Assembly: GCA_023387135.1 (NCBI GenBank)
Contig: JAEWIK010000283.1
Span: 1-5,929 of the forward strand
Reading direction: 5' to 3'
Length of the DNA: 5,929 nucleotides
From: Actinomycetes bacterium
GTDB lineage: Bacteria; Actinomycetota; Actinomycetes; Propionibacteriales; Propionibacteriaceae
The stretch's first letter is position 1; the number at the start of each line of letters is the position of its first letter. The position numbers and the translations under genes are program-made. Shown one piece after another: positions 1 to 4,796 of this stretch. The notes under the pieces were generated by a model, which had not been told where the DNA came from, searched no databases, and saw only the letters and a program-made list of their open reading frames with translations.

Positions 1-380
1 AAGACCACCAGGCCGCCCGCCGCCCTGAGCTGCGGCAGCAGGAGCCTCGTGAGAGTGGCAGGGGCGATGACGTTCAGGTCCAGCACGGCGCGCCACTGCG
101 CGGTCGTGGAGTCGGCGAACGGTCCCCAGTGCGAGAGCATCCCCGCCGAGTGCACGAGCACGTCGAGGGTGTCGATGCCGGCCACCGCGGACGCGACGTC
201 CGCCTCGTCGGTCAGGTCGGCGACGAACGGTTCGGCGGACGGCAGTGCCTCCACGACCGGGTCCACCGAGGCCGCGCTGCGGCCGCCCACCAGCACATGG
301 TGGGTGGGGGAGAGGATCTCGGCGATCGCCCTCCCGATCCCGCGGGAGCCACCCGTGACGAGGGCGACGGGGCGGTTCAT
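1..380 (-). CDS. SDR-family NAD(P)-dependent oxidoreductase, N-terminal part (3' end outside window)
   Basis: Only the first 126 residues are in the window; the gene continues past the left edge. The translation opens MNRPVALVTGGSRGIG, the beta1 strand and glycine-rich TGxxxGIG loop (residues 9-16) of a classical short-chain dehydrogenase Rossmann fold. VAD (53-55) binds the adenine ring in this family, HSAG (77-80) stands in for the usual NNAG, and DLNV (101-104) carries the conserved structural/catalytic Asn103. Arg34 at the end of beta2 (GGR) suggests NADP(H) preference; that is inference. The catalytic Ser and YxxxK lie outside, so activity cannot be confirmed. The ATG overlaps the stop of the upstream UbiA gene (ATGA), there is no strong Shine-Dalgarno, and translational coupling is likely. 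The substrate is unknown. It does not resemble DprE2, the reductase that acts later in the decaprenyl-phosphoryl-arabinose pathway, at least at the nucleotide-binding motif. Confidence 0.9.
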   Translation of the reverse strand, partial: MNRPVALVTGGSRGIGRAIAEILSPTHHVLVGGRSAASVDPVVEALPSAEPFVADLTDEADVASAVAGIDTLDVLVHSAGMLSHWGPFADSTTAQWRAVLDLNVIAPATLTRLLLPQLRAAGGLVV

Positions 381-1285
381 GCGAACACCGCGAGCGCCAC
401 CGGGACCACCCACAGCACCGCGAGGATCTGCAGGATCCTGTCCGACAGGACGACGTCCTCGGGCTCTCCGGCCCTGCCCTGGTCGATCCGCATCGCGTAC
501 CGCAGGACGGCGAGCGTGAAAGGAGCTATCGAGATCGCGGGCCACGGCACCTCCCACAGGTGGGGGCCCGGCTGTTCGAAGGCCCACAGGCTGTAGGACA
601 TGATCACGACGGCGATGCAGACTGCCCACACCTCGCGCAGGTAGCTCTTCGTGTAGCGCTCGAGGGAGGCCCGGGTGCCAGCCTGGTTCCCGACCTGGAC
701 GAGTTCGGAGTACCGCTTGCCGGCCACCATGAACAGCGACCCGAAGGACGCCACGAGCAGGAACCACTGGCTCAACGGGATGTCCGACGCCACGCCACCG
801 GCTATCGCGCGCAGCAGGAAGCCCGCCGCTACCATGGCGAGGTCGATGATCGGCTGGTGCTTGAGGAACAGCGAGTACGCGACCTGCAGCACGAGGTAGA
901 CGACCAGCGTGATGCCCAGTCGCGGGCTCACCCAGAACCCCAGGGCCAACGAGGCGACGAAGCACACAGTCGCGAGCAGGTAGGCGGCGGTCGGCGACAG
1001 TTCGCCGGCTGCCACGGGGCGCCACCGCTTGGTGGGGTGCAGCCTGTCGGCCTCGGCGTCCCGCACGTCGTTGAACAGGTAGACGGCCGCGCTCACGAGG
1101 CAGAACGACAGGAAGGCCCAGAGCGTCGCGAGCGCGACGGCGGGCTCGAAGAGCCTGCCCGCGGCCAGCGGCGCCGCCAGCACCAGGACGTTCTTCACCC
1201 ACTGTTTGGGTCGCATGGCCCGCAGCCAGGCGGGCAGGCGGGACGGGCGCGGGTTCGGCTCGGTCAGCACGGGTGAGGTCGACAT
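377..1285 (-). CDS. UbiA-family decaprenyl-phosphate phosphoribosyltransferase (Rv3806c-like)
   Basis: A 302-residue integral membrane prenyl-acceptor transferase. In mycobacteria the homologue transfers 5-phosphoribose from PRPP to decaprenyl phosphate, the first committed step toward the arabinose donor decaprenyl-phosphoryl-arabinose. Seen here: a basic RPKQWVKN stretch before the first membrane segment (25-32); the Asp-rich NDVRDAEAD motif (72-80) followed by HPTKRWRPVAAG (83-94), typical of this subfamily; LKHQPIIDL (141-149) and RAIAGGV (159-165); FMVAGKRYSEL (185-195); and a GEPEDVVLSDRILQ segment (273-286) before the last helix. Several hydrophobic helices fill the rest. Length and motif order match Rv3806c as I remember it. 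The ATG at 1285 was chosen because upstream in-frame sequence overlaps maf and lacks membrane or family character; no convincing Shine-Dalgarno precedes it, so a leaderless or coupled start is possible. It lies 49 bases after maf and overlaps the SDR gene by 4. Whether the product feeds arabinan or another glycan here is not visible. Confidence 0.92.
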   Translation of the reverse strand: MSTSPVLTEPNPRPSRLPAWLRAMRPKQWVKNVLVLAAPLAAGRLFEPAVALATLWAFLSFCLVSAAVYLFNDVRDAEADRLHPTKRWRPVAAGELSPTAAYLLATVCFVASLALGFWVSPRLGITLVVYLVLQVAYSLFLKHQPIIDLAMVAAGFLLRAIAGGVASDIPLSQWFLLVASFGSLFMVAGKRYSELVQVGNQAGTRASLERYTKSYLREVWAVCIAVVIMSYSLWAFEQPGPHLWEVPWPAISIAPFTLAVLRYAMRIDQGRAGEPEDVVLSDRILQILAVLWVVPVALAVFA

Positions 1286-1334
1286 GATGGACCGAGGATA
1301 ACGAAGCGGTACGGCTCGTCGCTGCGGTGCCCGG

Positions 1335-1958
1335 TCAGCGCCGCCACAGGGTGTGCCAGGGGACCCCGAGCCCGGCGAGCAGTTCCCGCAGCAGCGGCAG
1401 GCTGATCCCGACGACGTTGTGGTGGTCGCCCGACAGCGAACTGACGTAGGCGCCGCCGAGGGAGTCGATGGTGAAGGCCCCTGCGACCTCGAGCGGCTCG
1501 CCGGTCGCGATGTAGGCGTCGATCTCGTCGTCGTCCAGCGTGGCGAACTGCACTGTCGTCCTCGCCACCGCCGTGCGGGTGTCGTCGACGCCGCCACGCC
1601 GCGCTATGACGTGGTGCCCGGTGAGCAGCACTCCCGAACTCCCGCTCATGCGGCGCCACCTGGCGCGGGCCTGCGCCGCGTCGGCGGGCTTGCCGTGCGG
1701 CTGGCCGTCGAACTCCAGCAGCGAGTCGCACCCCACGACGAGCACGTCGCCATCGAGGTCGGCGGCGACGGCTTCAGCCTTCGCCCGCGCGAGTTCGGCG
1801 ACGAGGGCCGCCGTGTCGGGAGCCGTGATGGAGTCCTCGTCCACCCCCGAGACGATCACCTCGGGGTCGAGGCCGGCGGCACGCAGGGTCGCGAGCCTGG
1901 CGGGTGAGCGCGAGGCGAGCACGAGCCGCGGGGCTGGCTGCTCGGCGGCGTGGGTCAT
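1335..1958 (-). CDS. maf: Maf-family nucleoside triphosphate pyrophosphatase
   Basis: A 207-residue cytoplasmic Maf/HAM1-superfamily protein. Family members hydrolyse (d)NTPs such as dTTP/UTP or modified nucleotides to the monophosphate and pyrophosphate, a house-cleaning role. Seen: the N-terminal loop ASRSPARLATLRAAGL (15-30), equivalent to the SxSPRR substrate loop but with Ala in place of the first Arg; VVGCDSLLEFDG...GKP (74-91) with Asp78 at the catalytic position; a TGHHV strand (113-117); YIATGEPLEVAGAFTIDSLGGAYV (149-171); and GDHHNVVGISLPLLRELL (177-194). Length is normal. The ATG at 1958 was chosen over an in-frame ATG at 1997 because AGGAG lies 4 bases upstream and the longer start would overlap the accE stop. 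It starts 7 bases after accE, in the conserved accD-accE-maf order. Exact nucleotide specificity (YhdE-like or YceF-like) cannot be read securely from these motifs. Confidence 0.94.
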   Translation of the reverse strand: MTHAAEQPAPRLVLASRSPARLATLRAAGLDPEVIVSGVDEDSITAPDTAALVAELARAKAEAVAADLDGDVLVVGCDSLLEFDGQPHGKPADAAQARARWRRMSGSSGVLLTGHHVIARRGGVDDTRTAVARTTVQFATLDDDEIDAYIATGEPLEVAGAFTIDSLGGAYVSSLSGDHHNVVGISLPLLRELLAGLGVPWHTLWRR

Positions 1959-1962
1959 GGGG

Positions 1963-1967
1963 CTCCT
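1963..1967 (-). promoter_or_regulatory. Ribosome-binding site of maf
   Basis: On the minus strand AGGAG lies 4 bases before the maf ATG and overlaps the TAG stop of accE. It decides the maf start in favour of 1958 and implies that ribosomes finishing accE can reinitiate on maf. Confidence 0.75.
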
Positions 1968-2202
1968 ACATCCTGAAGCTGCTGCGCCAGGCCTCATGGC
2001 CGGGCACCAACGGGTTCCTCACAGTGTGCCAGTAGCTCCGCCAGCCGCCCGCGAGCGTGCTGCTCACCGGCTCGTGCGGTTCCGGACGGCCGCGCCGCAG
2101 CGCGACGATCACCGCCGTCACCGCGGCGAGTTCGGCGTCGGTGGGGTGCCCCGAGCGCACGTCGATGAGCTTCGCCGCCTCCGCGGGCTCGTCCTGGCTC
2201 AC
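1966..2202 (-). CDS. accE: Acyl-CoA carboxylase epsilon subunit
   Basis: A 78-residue protein translated from a GTG that overlaps the accD stop (GTGA). Epsilon subunits are small actinobacterial proteins that bind the carboxylase alpha-beta complex and stimulate it. The sequence has the family layout: [21 protein letters not shown] (15-35; family pattern V.G.PT..ElAAl.avl), a variable Arg/Pro/Glu-rich linker (36-48), then a C-terminal tail W..Y...[15 protein letters not shown] (54-78), where the WR-S ending is characteristic. The start is set by the overlap: no in-frame ATG lies nearby, and the upstream part of the open frame runs antiparallel to nothing but accD. No strong Shine-Dalgarno is visible, so translation probably couples to accD and gives near-equal amounts. 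A 5-base stem (CGGGA/TCCCG) within the last accD codons sits just before the GTG. Function is inferred from family and position. Confidence 0.93.
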   Translation of the reverse strand: MSQDEPAEAAKLIDVRSGHPTDAELAAVTAVIVALRRGRPEPHEPVSSTLAGGWRSYWHTVRNPLVPGHEAWRSSFRM

Positions 2203-3785
2203 AGCGGGATGTTCCCGTGCTTCTTGGGCGGCAGTTGCTGGCGCTTGGTGCGCAGCAGGCGCAGCACCCTGATCACCTGGGCCCTCGTCTCGTGGGGGTA
2301 GATCACCTTGTCGACGTACCCGCGTTCGGCGGCGATGTAGGGGTTCGCCAGCTCGTCGTTGTACTCGTCGATGAGCTGAGCCCGCCGGGAGTCGGCGTCC
2401 TCGGCCTCGGCGAGCTCGCGCCGGTACAGGATGTTGACAGCGCCCTCGGCGCCCATCACGGCGATCTGGGCGGTCGGCCAGGCGAGGTTGACGTCGGCCC
2501 CCAGCGGCTTCGACCCCATGACGCAATAGGCGCCGCCGTAGGCCTTCCGCGTGATGACGGTGAGCAGCGGGACAGTCGCCTCGGCGTAGGCGTAGATCAG
2601 CTTGGCGCCGCGCCTGATGATCCCGTCCCACTCCTGGTCGGTGCCGGGCAGGAAGCCGGGGACGTCCACGAAGGTGAGGATCGGGATGTTGAACGCGTCA
2701 CAGGTGCGGACGAAGCGTGCAGCCTTCTCGCTGGCCTTGATGTCGAGGCAGCCCGCGTAGACCAGCGGCTGGTTGGCGATCACGCCGATGGAACGGCCCT
2801 CGACCCTGCCGAAGCCGCAGATGATGTTCGGCGCGTACAGCTCGTGCACCTCAAGGAACTCATCGTCGTCGAGGACGCGCTTGATGACCTCGTGCATGTC
2901 GTAGGGCTGGTTCGGCGAGTCGGGGATGACGGTGTCGAGCACCCTGTCGTGGTCGGTGAAGGTGAGATCGGCTTCGGTCTCCTCGTACACCGGCGGGTCT
3001 TCGAGGTTGTTTTGCGGCAGGTAGGTCAGCAGCTGCCTGACGTACTCGATGGCGTCGAGCTCGTCGGCGGCCAGATAGTGGGAATTCCCCGACCTGGTGG
3101 AGTGGGTGCGCCCGCCGCCCAGTTCCTCCATCGTGACGTCCTCGCCGGTGACCGTCTTGATGACGGAAGGGCCGGTGATGAACATCTGCGAGGTCTGGTC
3201 GACCATGACGACGAAGTCGGTGAGCGCGGGGGAGTACACGTGGCCGCCCGCCGCGGCGCCCATGATGAGCGAGATCTGCGGGATGACGCCGGACGCGAGA
3301 GTGTTGCGGCGGAAGATCTGCGAGTACAGGTCGAGCGAGACGACGCCCTCCTGGATGCGCGCCCCGCCGCCCTCGTTGATGCCGATGATCGGGCAGCCGG
3401 TCTTGATGGCGAAGTCGATGATCTTCACGATCTTCTCGCCGTAGACCTCGCCGAGCGCCCCGCCGAAGAGGGTGACGTCCTGGCTGAAGACGCACACCGG
3501 GCGTCCGTGGATGGCGCCGACGCCCGTCACCACGCCGTCGGTGTAGGGACGGCGCTCCGCCATCCCGAAAGCCTGCGAGCGATGCCTGGAGAACCTGTCG
3601 AACTCGGCGAAGGTGCCCTCGTCGAGCAGCGCCGTGATGCGTTCGCGGGCGGTCATCTTGCCCTGCGCGTGCACCCGCTCCACCGCTTCCGGCGAACTGG
3701 GGTGGAAGGCCTGGTCACGTCGGGCTGTCAGGTCGGCGAGCTTCCCGGCCGTGGTGTGGATGTCCGGCTGCATGGTTCGAACCAT
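2199..3785 (-). CDS. accD: Acyl-CoA (propionyl-CoA-type) carboxylase beta subunit, carboxyltransferase
   Basis: A 528-residue carboxyltransferase subunit that moves the carboxyl group from carboxybiotin to an acyl-CoA, giving methylmalonyl-CoA from propionyl-CoA and/or malonyl-CoA from acetyl-CoA. N-terminal crotonase-like domain: [12 protein letters not shown] (8-19), GKMTARERI (42-50), [21 protein letters not shown] (83-103), [13 protein letters not shown] (136-148) and [16 protein letters not shown] (176-191), with oxyanion-hole glycines. C-terminal domain: [34 protein letters not shown] (373-406), [40 protein letters not shown] (413-452), ending [11 protein letters not shown] as in PccB/AccD5 proteins. 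The ATG at 3785 has GGCGGA nine bases upstream; the ATG four codons later (3773) is the alternative, giving 524 residues. The open frame to 4070 runs over birA and was not used. Residue 421 is Cys where PccB-type enzymes, as I recall, carry a specificity-setting Asp. The biotin-carrying alpha subunit is outside the window. Confidence 0.96.
   Translation of the reverse strand: MVRTMQPDIHTTAGKLADLTARRDQAFHPSSPEAVERVHAQGKMTARERITALLDEGTFAEFDRFSRHRSQAFGMAERRPYTDGVVTGVGAIHGRPVCVFSQDVTLFGGALGEVYGEKIVKIIDFAIKTGCPIIGINEGGGARIQEGVVSLDLYSQIFRRNTLASGVIPQISLIMGAAAGGHVYSPALTDFVVMVDQTSQMFITGPSVIKTVTGEDVTMEELGGGRTHSTRSGNSHYLAADELDAIEYVRQLLTYLPQNNLEDPPVYEETEADLTFTDHDRVLDTVIPDSPNQPYDMHEVIKRVLDDDEFLEVHELYAPNIICGFGRVEGRSIGVIANQPLVYAGCLDIKASEKAARFVRTCDAFNIPILTFVDVPGFLPGTDQEWDGIIRRGAKLIYAYAEATVPLLTVITRKAYGGAYCVMGSKPLGADVNLAWPTAQIAVMGAEGAVNILYRRELAEAEDADSRRAQLIDEYNDELANPYIAAERGYVDKVIYPHETRAQVIRVLRLLRTKRQQLPPKKHGNIPL
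3772..3785. promoter_or_regulatory. Perfect 14-base palindrome at the birA/accD divergence, candidate operator
   Basis: ATGGTTCGAACCAT is its own reverse complement over all 14 bases, centred on TTCGAA. It spans the first four accD codons plus the first two bases of codon 5 (MVRTM) and lies 26 bases before the birA GTG. In this position a bound dimeric regulator could affect both divergent genes. It differs from the TGAAC-spacer-GTTCA-like site I recall for the actinobacterial biotin repressor BioQ. Regulatory function is inference; the palindrome itself is certain. Confidence 0.4.
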
Positions 3786-3811
3786 ATTGCCCAATCCGCC
3801 GGTGGCATAGG

Positions 3812-4588
3812 GTGCCGTCCGTGGATCCGCTGGTTGACGCGACCTGGCTCGCCCGCGAAGTCGGCGGGCGTTTGTGGCATGACGTCGAGACCGTCGCTGC
3901 CGTCGGATCCACCAACGCCGTGCTCGCCGAGCGCGCACGGAACGGGGCTTCCTCGGGGACTGTCCTGGTCGCCGATCACCAGACCAGCGGACGCGGCAGG
4001 TTCTCCAGGGTGTGGGAGGCGCCGCCCGGCGCGTCGCTGGCGTTGTCGGTGCTCCTGCGGCCCACGGCACAGGTGCGCCGCTGGCTGTGGCTGCCGTTGC
4101 TGACGGGGCTCGCCGTCGCTGACGGCCTGCGCACCTCCTCGGCGGTGGACGCCACGCTGAAGTGGCCCAACGACGTGCTGATCACCGGACGCAAGGTGTG
4201 CGGCATCCTCGCCGAGCGGGTGGAAGGCCAGCCGCCGGCGGTCGTCATCGGCATGGGCATCAACACCTTCCTGCGCGAGGACGAGTTGCCGGTCCCCACC
4301 GCCACGTCGCTGGCCCTCGCCGGTGCCGAGGTCTCGCCGGGACGGGTGGTCCGCGACGTCCTGCTGGCTTTCGAGGGCTGGTACACGAGGTGGGCGTCGG
4401 GCACCGACCTGCGCGAGGCCTACGCCGCACGCTGCGACACCATCGGCAGGGCGGTGCGCGTGGTGGTGTCCGACACCGAGTCCGTCGAGGGTGAGGCGGT
4501 CGGCGTGGACGAGGACGGTCGCCTGCTCGTCAGCACCGGGGACGGCGTCAGCGCCTTCGCCGCCGGCGACGTGTGGCACCTCCGCTAG
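3812..4588 (+). CDS. birA: Biotin--[acetyl-CoA-carboxylase] ligase (group I, no DNA-binding domain)
   Basis: A 258-residue cytoplasmic ligase that makes biotinyl-5'-AMP from biotin and ATP and transfers biotin to the lysine of biotin carrier domains, here presumably on the carboxylase alpha subunit that partners the divergent accD. Seen: GSTN (32-35); the biotin/AMP loop [18 protein letters not shown] (59-76); KWPND (117-121) with KVCGILAE (128-135); VVIGMGINT (about 145-153); and a C-terminal SH3-like domain [32 protein letters not shown] (227-258). There is no N-terminal winged helix, so unlike E. coli BirA it should not act as a repressor itself. GTG at 3812 has GGTGG six bases upstream; an in-frame GTG at 3821, with AGGG eight bases upstream, is nearly as good and would remove three residues. 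It is followed by a 208-base leader before the ABC-F gene and may be transcribed separately from it. Confidence 0.95.
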   Translation: MPSVDPLVDATWLAREVGGRLWHDVETVAAVGSTNAVLAERARNGASSGTVLVADHQTSGRGRFSRVWEAPPGASLALSVLLRPTAQVRRWLWLPLLTGLAVADGLRTSSAVDATLKWPNDVLITGRKVCGILAERVEGQPPAVVIGMGINTFLREDELPVPTATSLALAGAEVSPGRVVRDVLLAFEGWYTRWASGTDLREAYAARCDTIGRAVRVVVSDTESVEGEAVGVDEDGRLLVSTGDGVSAFAAGDVWHLR

Positions 4589-4643
4589 GCACCGTCGGCC
4601 TCCGCTCGCGCCTCATAAGGTGTGATGCGGCGAAGCAGTTGTG

Positions 4644-4649
4644 TACTCT
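4644..4649 (+). promoter_or_regulatory. Possible -10 box for the ABC-F transcript
   Basis: TACTCT fits the TAnnnT pattern of actinobacterial housekeeping promoters, preceded directly by TGTG. Transcription would begin near 4656, right at the first leader hairpin. No good -35 hexamer is present 16-18 bases upstream (TGTGAT at 17), so the call is weak. Confidence 0.3.
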
Positions 4650-4652
4650 TGG

Positions 4653-4690
4653 CGGGTCCCCGCGGAGAATCCGCGTTGGCAGGGGACCTG
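4653..4690 (+). other. Nested leader hairpin upstream of the small ORF
   Basis: The outer stem pairs GGTCCC (4655-4660) with GGGACC (4683-4688), extendable by a C-G and a G-U pair at the base. The inner stem pairs CGCGGA (4661-4666) with TCCGCG (4670-4675) around a GAA loop, leaving a 3' bulge of 7 bases. All pairs are read directly from the sequence. It would form at the very 5' end of a transcript starting near 4656, and could protect the RNA or pace the leader; the role is unknown. Confidence 0.5.
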
Positions 4691-4703
4691 GGAAAGGCAA
4701 GGC

Positions 4704-4739
4704 ATGACCGAGCTCGCAGGCGCCGTCATCACGCGCTGA
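4704..4739 (+). CDS. Putative 11-codon leader peptide MTELAGAVITR upstream of ABC-F
   Basis: ATG to TGA encodes MTELAGAVITR. AAAGG lies six bases before the ATG, so the ORF has a usable Shine-Dalgarno. The peptide ends in a short hydrophobic run (AGAVI) followed by TR, and its stop is one base before a stable stem-loop. This is the geometry of leader peptides that sense ribosome stalling by macrolides, lincosamides or related drugs upstream of erm and ABC-F genes. The peptide contains no repeated amino acid such as Cys, Trp or His, so amino-acid attenuation is less likely. It is too short for coding statistics, and chance occurrence is possible. Its frame runs on without further stop into the ABC-F frame, but I see no reason to suppose readthrough of the TGA. 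Confidence 0.45.
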   Translation: MTELAGAVITR

Positions 4740-4740
4740 G

Positions 4741-4762
4741 CGAAGCCCCACGGTGGGCTTCG
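4741..4762 (+). terminator. Stem-loop after the leader ORF, candidate attenuator
   Basis: CGAAGCCC (4741-4748) pairs perfectly with GGGCTTCG (4755-4762) around a six-base loop. The stem can be extended by pairing 4731-4739 with 4766-4774, including two G-U pairs and an internal loop, which takes in the leader peptide's last codons and stop. No U-tract follows (only TTCC at 4774-4777), so it may be a U-less actinobacterial-type terminator or purely a translational attenuator rather than a classical intrinsic terminator. Confidence 0.4.
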
Positions 4763-4765
4763 ACG

Positions 4766-4782
4766 TCGGTGCGTTCCACCGA
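4766..4782 (+). other. Hairpin just before the ABC-F ribosome-binding site
   Basis: TCGGTG (4766-4771) pairs with CACCGA (4777-4782) around the loop CGTTC, with a possible G-U pair outside. Its 5' arm is the same segment that could extend the preceding stem-loop, so the two are mutually exclusive. It also sits inside the helix that GGGCTTC (4755-4761) could form with the Shine-Dalgarno region GGAGCCC (4787-4793). Confidence 0.4.
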
Positions 4783-4785
4783 TCC

Positions 4786-4790
4786 AGGAG
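4786..4790 (+). promoter_or_regulatory. Ribosome-binding site of the ABC-F gene
   Basis: AGGAG is six bases before the ATG at 4797, a strong and well-spaced Shine-Dalgarno. It fixes the ABC-F start and lies inside the sequence that can pair with 4755-4761. Confidence 0.8.
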
Positions 4791-4796
4791 CCCTGC

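Larger units (their letters stand above)
4589..4796 (+). promoter_or_regulatory. Structured 5' leader of the ABC-F gene
   Basis: This is the only gap over 50 bases in the window. In order it holds a weak -10-like box, a nested hairpin (4653-4690), an 11-codon ORF (4704-4739), a stem-loop beginning one base after that ORF's stop (4741-4762), a second hairpin (4766-4782) and the ABC-F Shine-Dalgarno (4786-4790). Two alternative pairings compete with these: 4731-4739 with 4766-4774, which lengthens the stem-loop and takes in the leader stop codon, and GGGCTTC (4755-4761) with GGAGCCC (4787-4793), which would bury the Shine-Dalgarno. Ribosome-mediated attenuation is a known control mode of antibiotic-resistance ABC-F genes; its operation here is inferred. 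The first 50 bases after birA show no clear terminator. Confidence 0.5.

Noticed and set aside
560..1276. A 238-codon plus-strand open frame opposite the UbiA gene
   Set aside because: A Gly/Arg/Glu/His-rich shadow; the minus strand has a complete membrane protein with family motifs.
1286..1597. N-terminal extension of the UbiA gene to about 1597
   Set aside because: The extension overlaps maf in a different frame and is Ser/Thr/Arg-rich non-family sequence; the remaining 302 residues already match the expected family length.
2205..2217. Small stem (CGGGA/TCCCG) just before the accE GTG
   Set aside because: It falls in the conserved HGNIP codons at the accD end, is only five pairs, and ribosomes finishing accD would melt it.
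3786..4070. N-terminal extension of accD to 4070
   Set aside because: It runs antisense through the conserved GRGR region of birA and adds sequence with no resemblance to carboxyltransferases.
2217..4103. A 628-codon open frame on the plus strand opposite accD
   Set aside because: It is an antisense shadow of accD: the composition is rich in Asp, Gly, Val and Arg with no domain, and the opposite strand encodes a clearly conserved carboxyltransferase. Long shadows are expected at this GC content.
4579..4606. Direct repeat CCTCCGCT at 4579-4586 and 4599-4606
   Set aside because: Eight bases repeated once at the birA end in GC-rich DNA; nothing else supports a functional or mobile repeat.
4630..4746. 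Repeated GCGAAGC at 4630-4636 and 4740-4746 in the leader
   Set aside because: Only seven bases; the first copy lies upstream of the likely transcript start, so it cannot act in the RNA switch.
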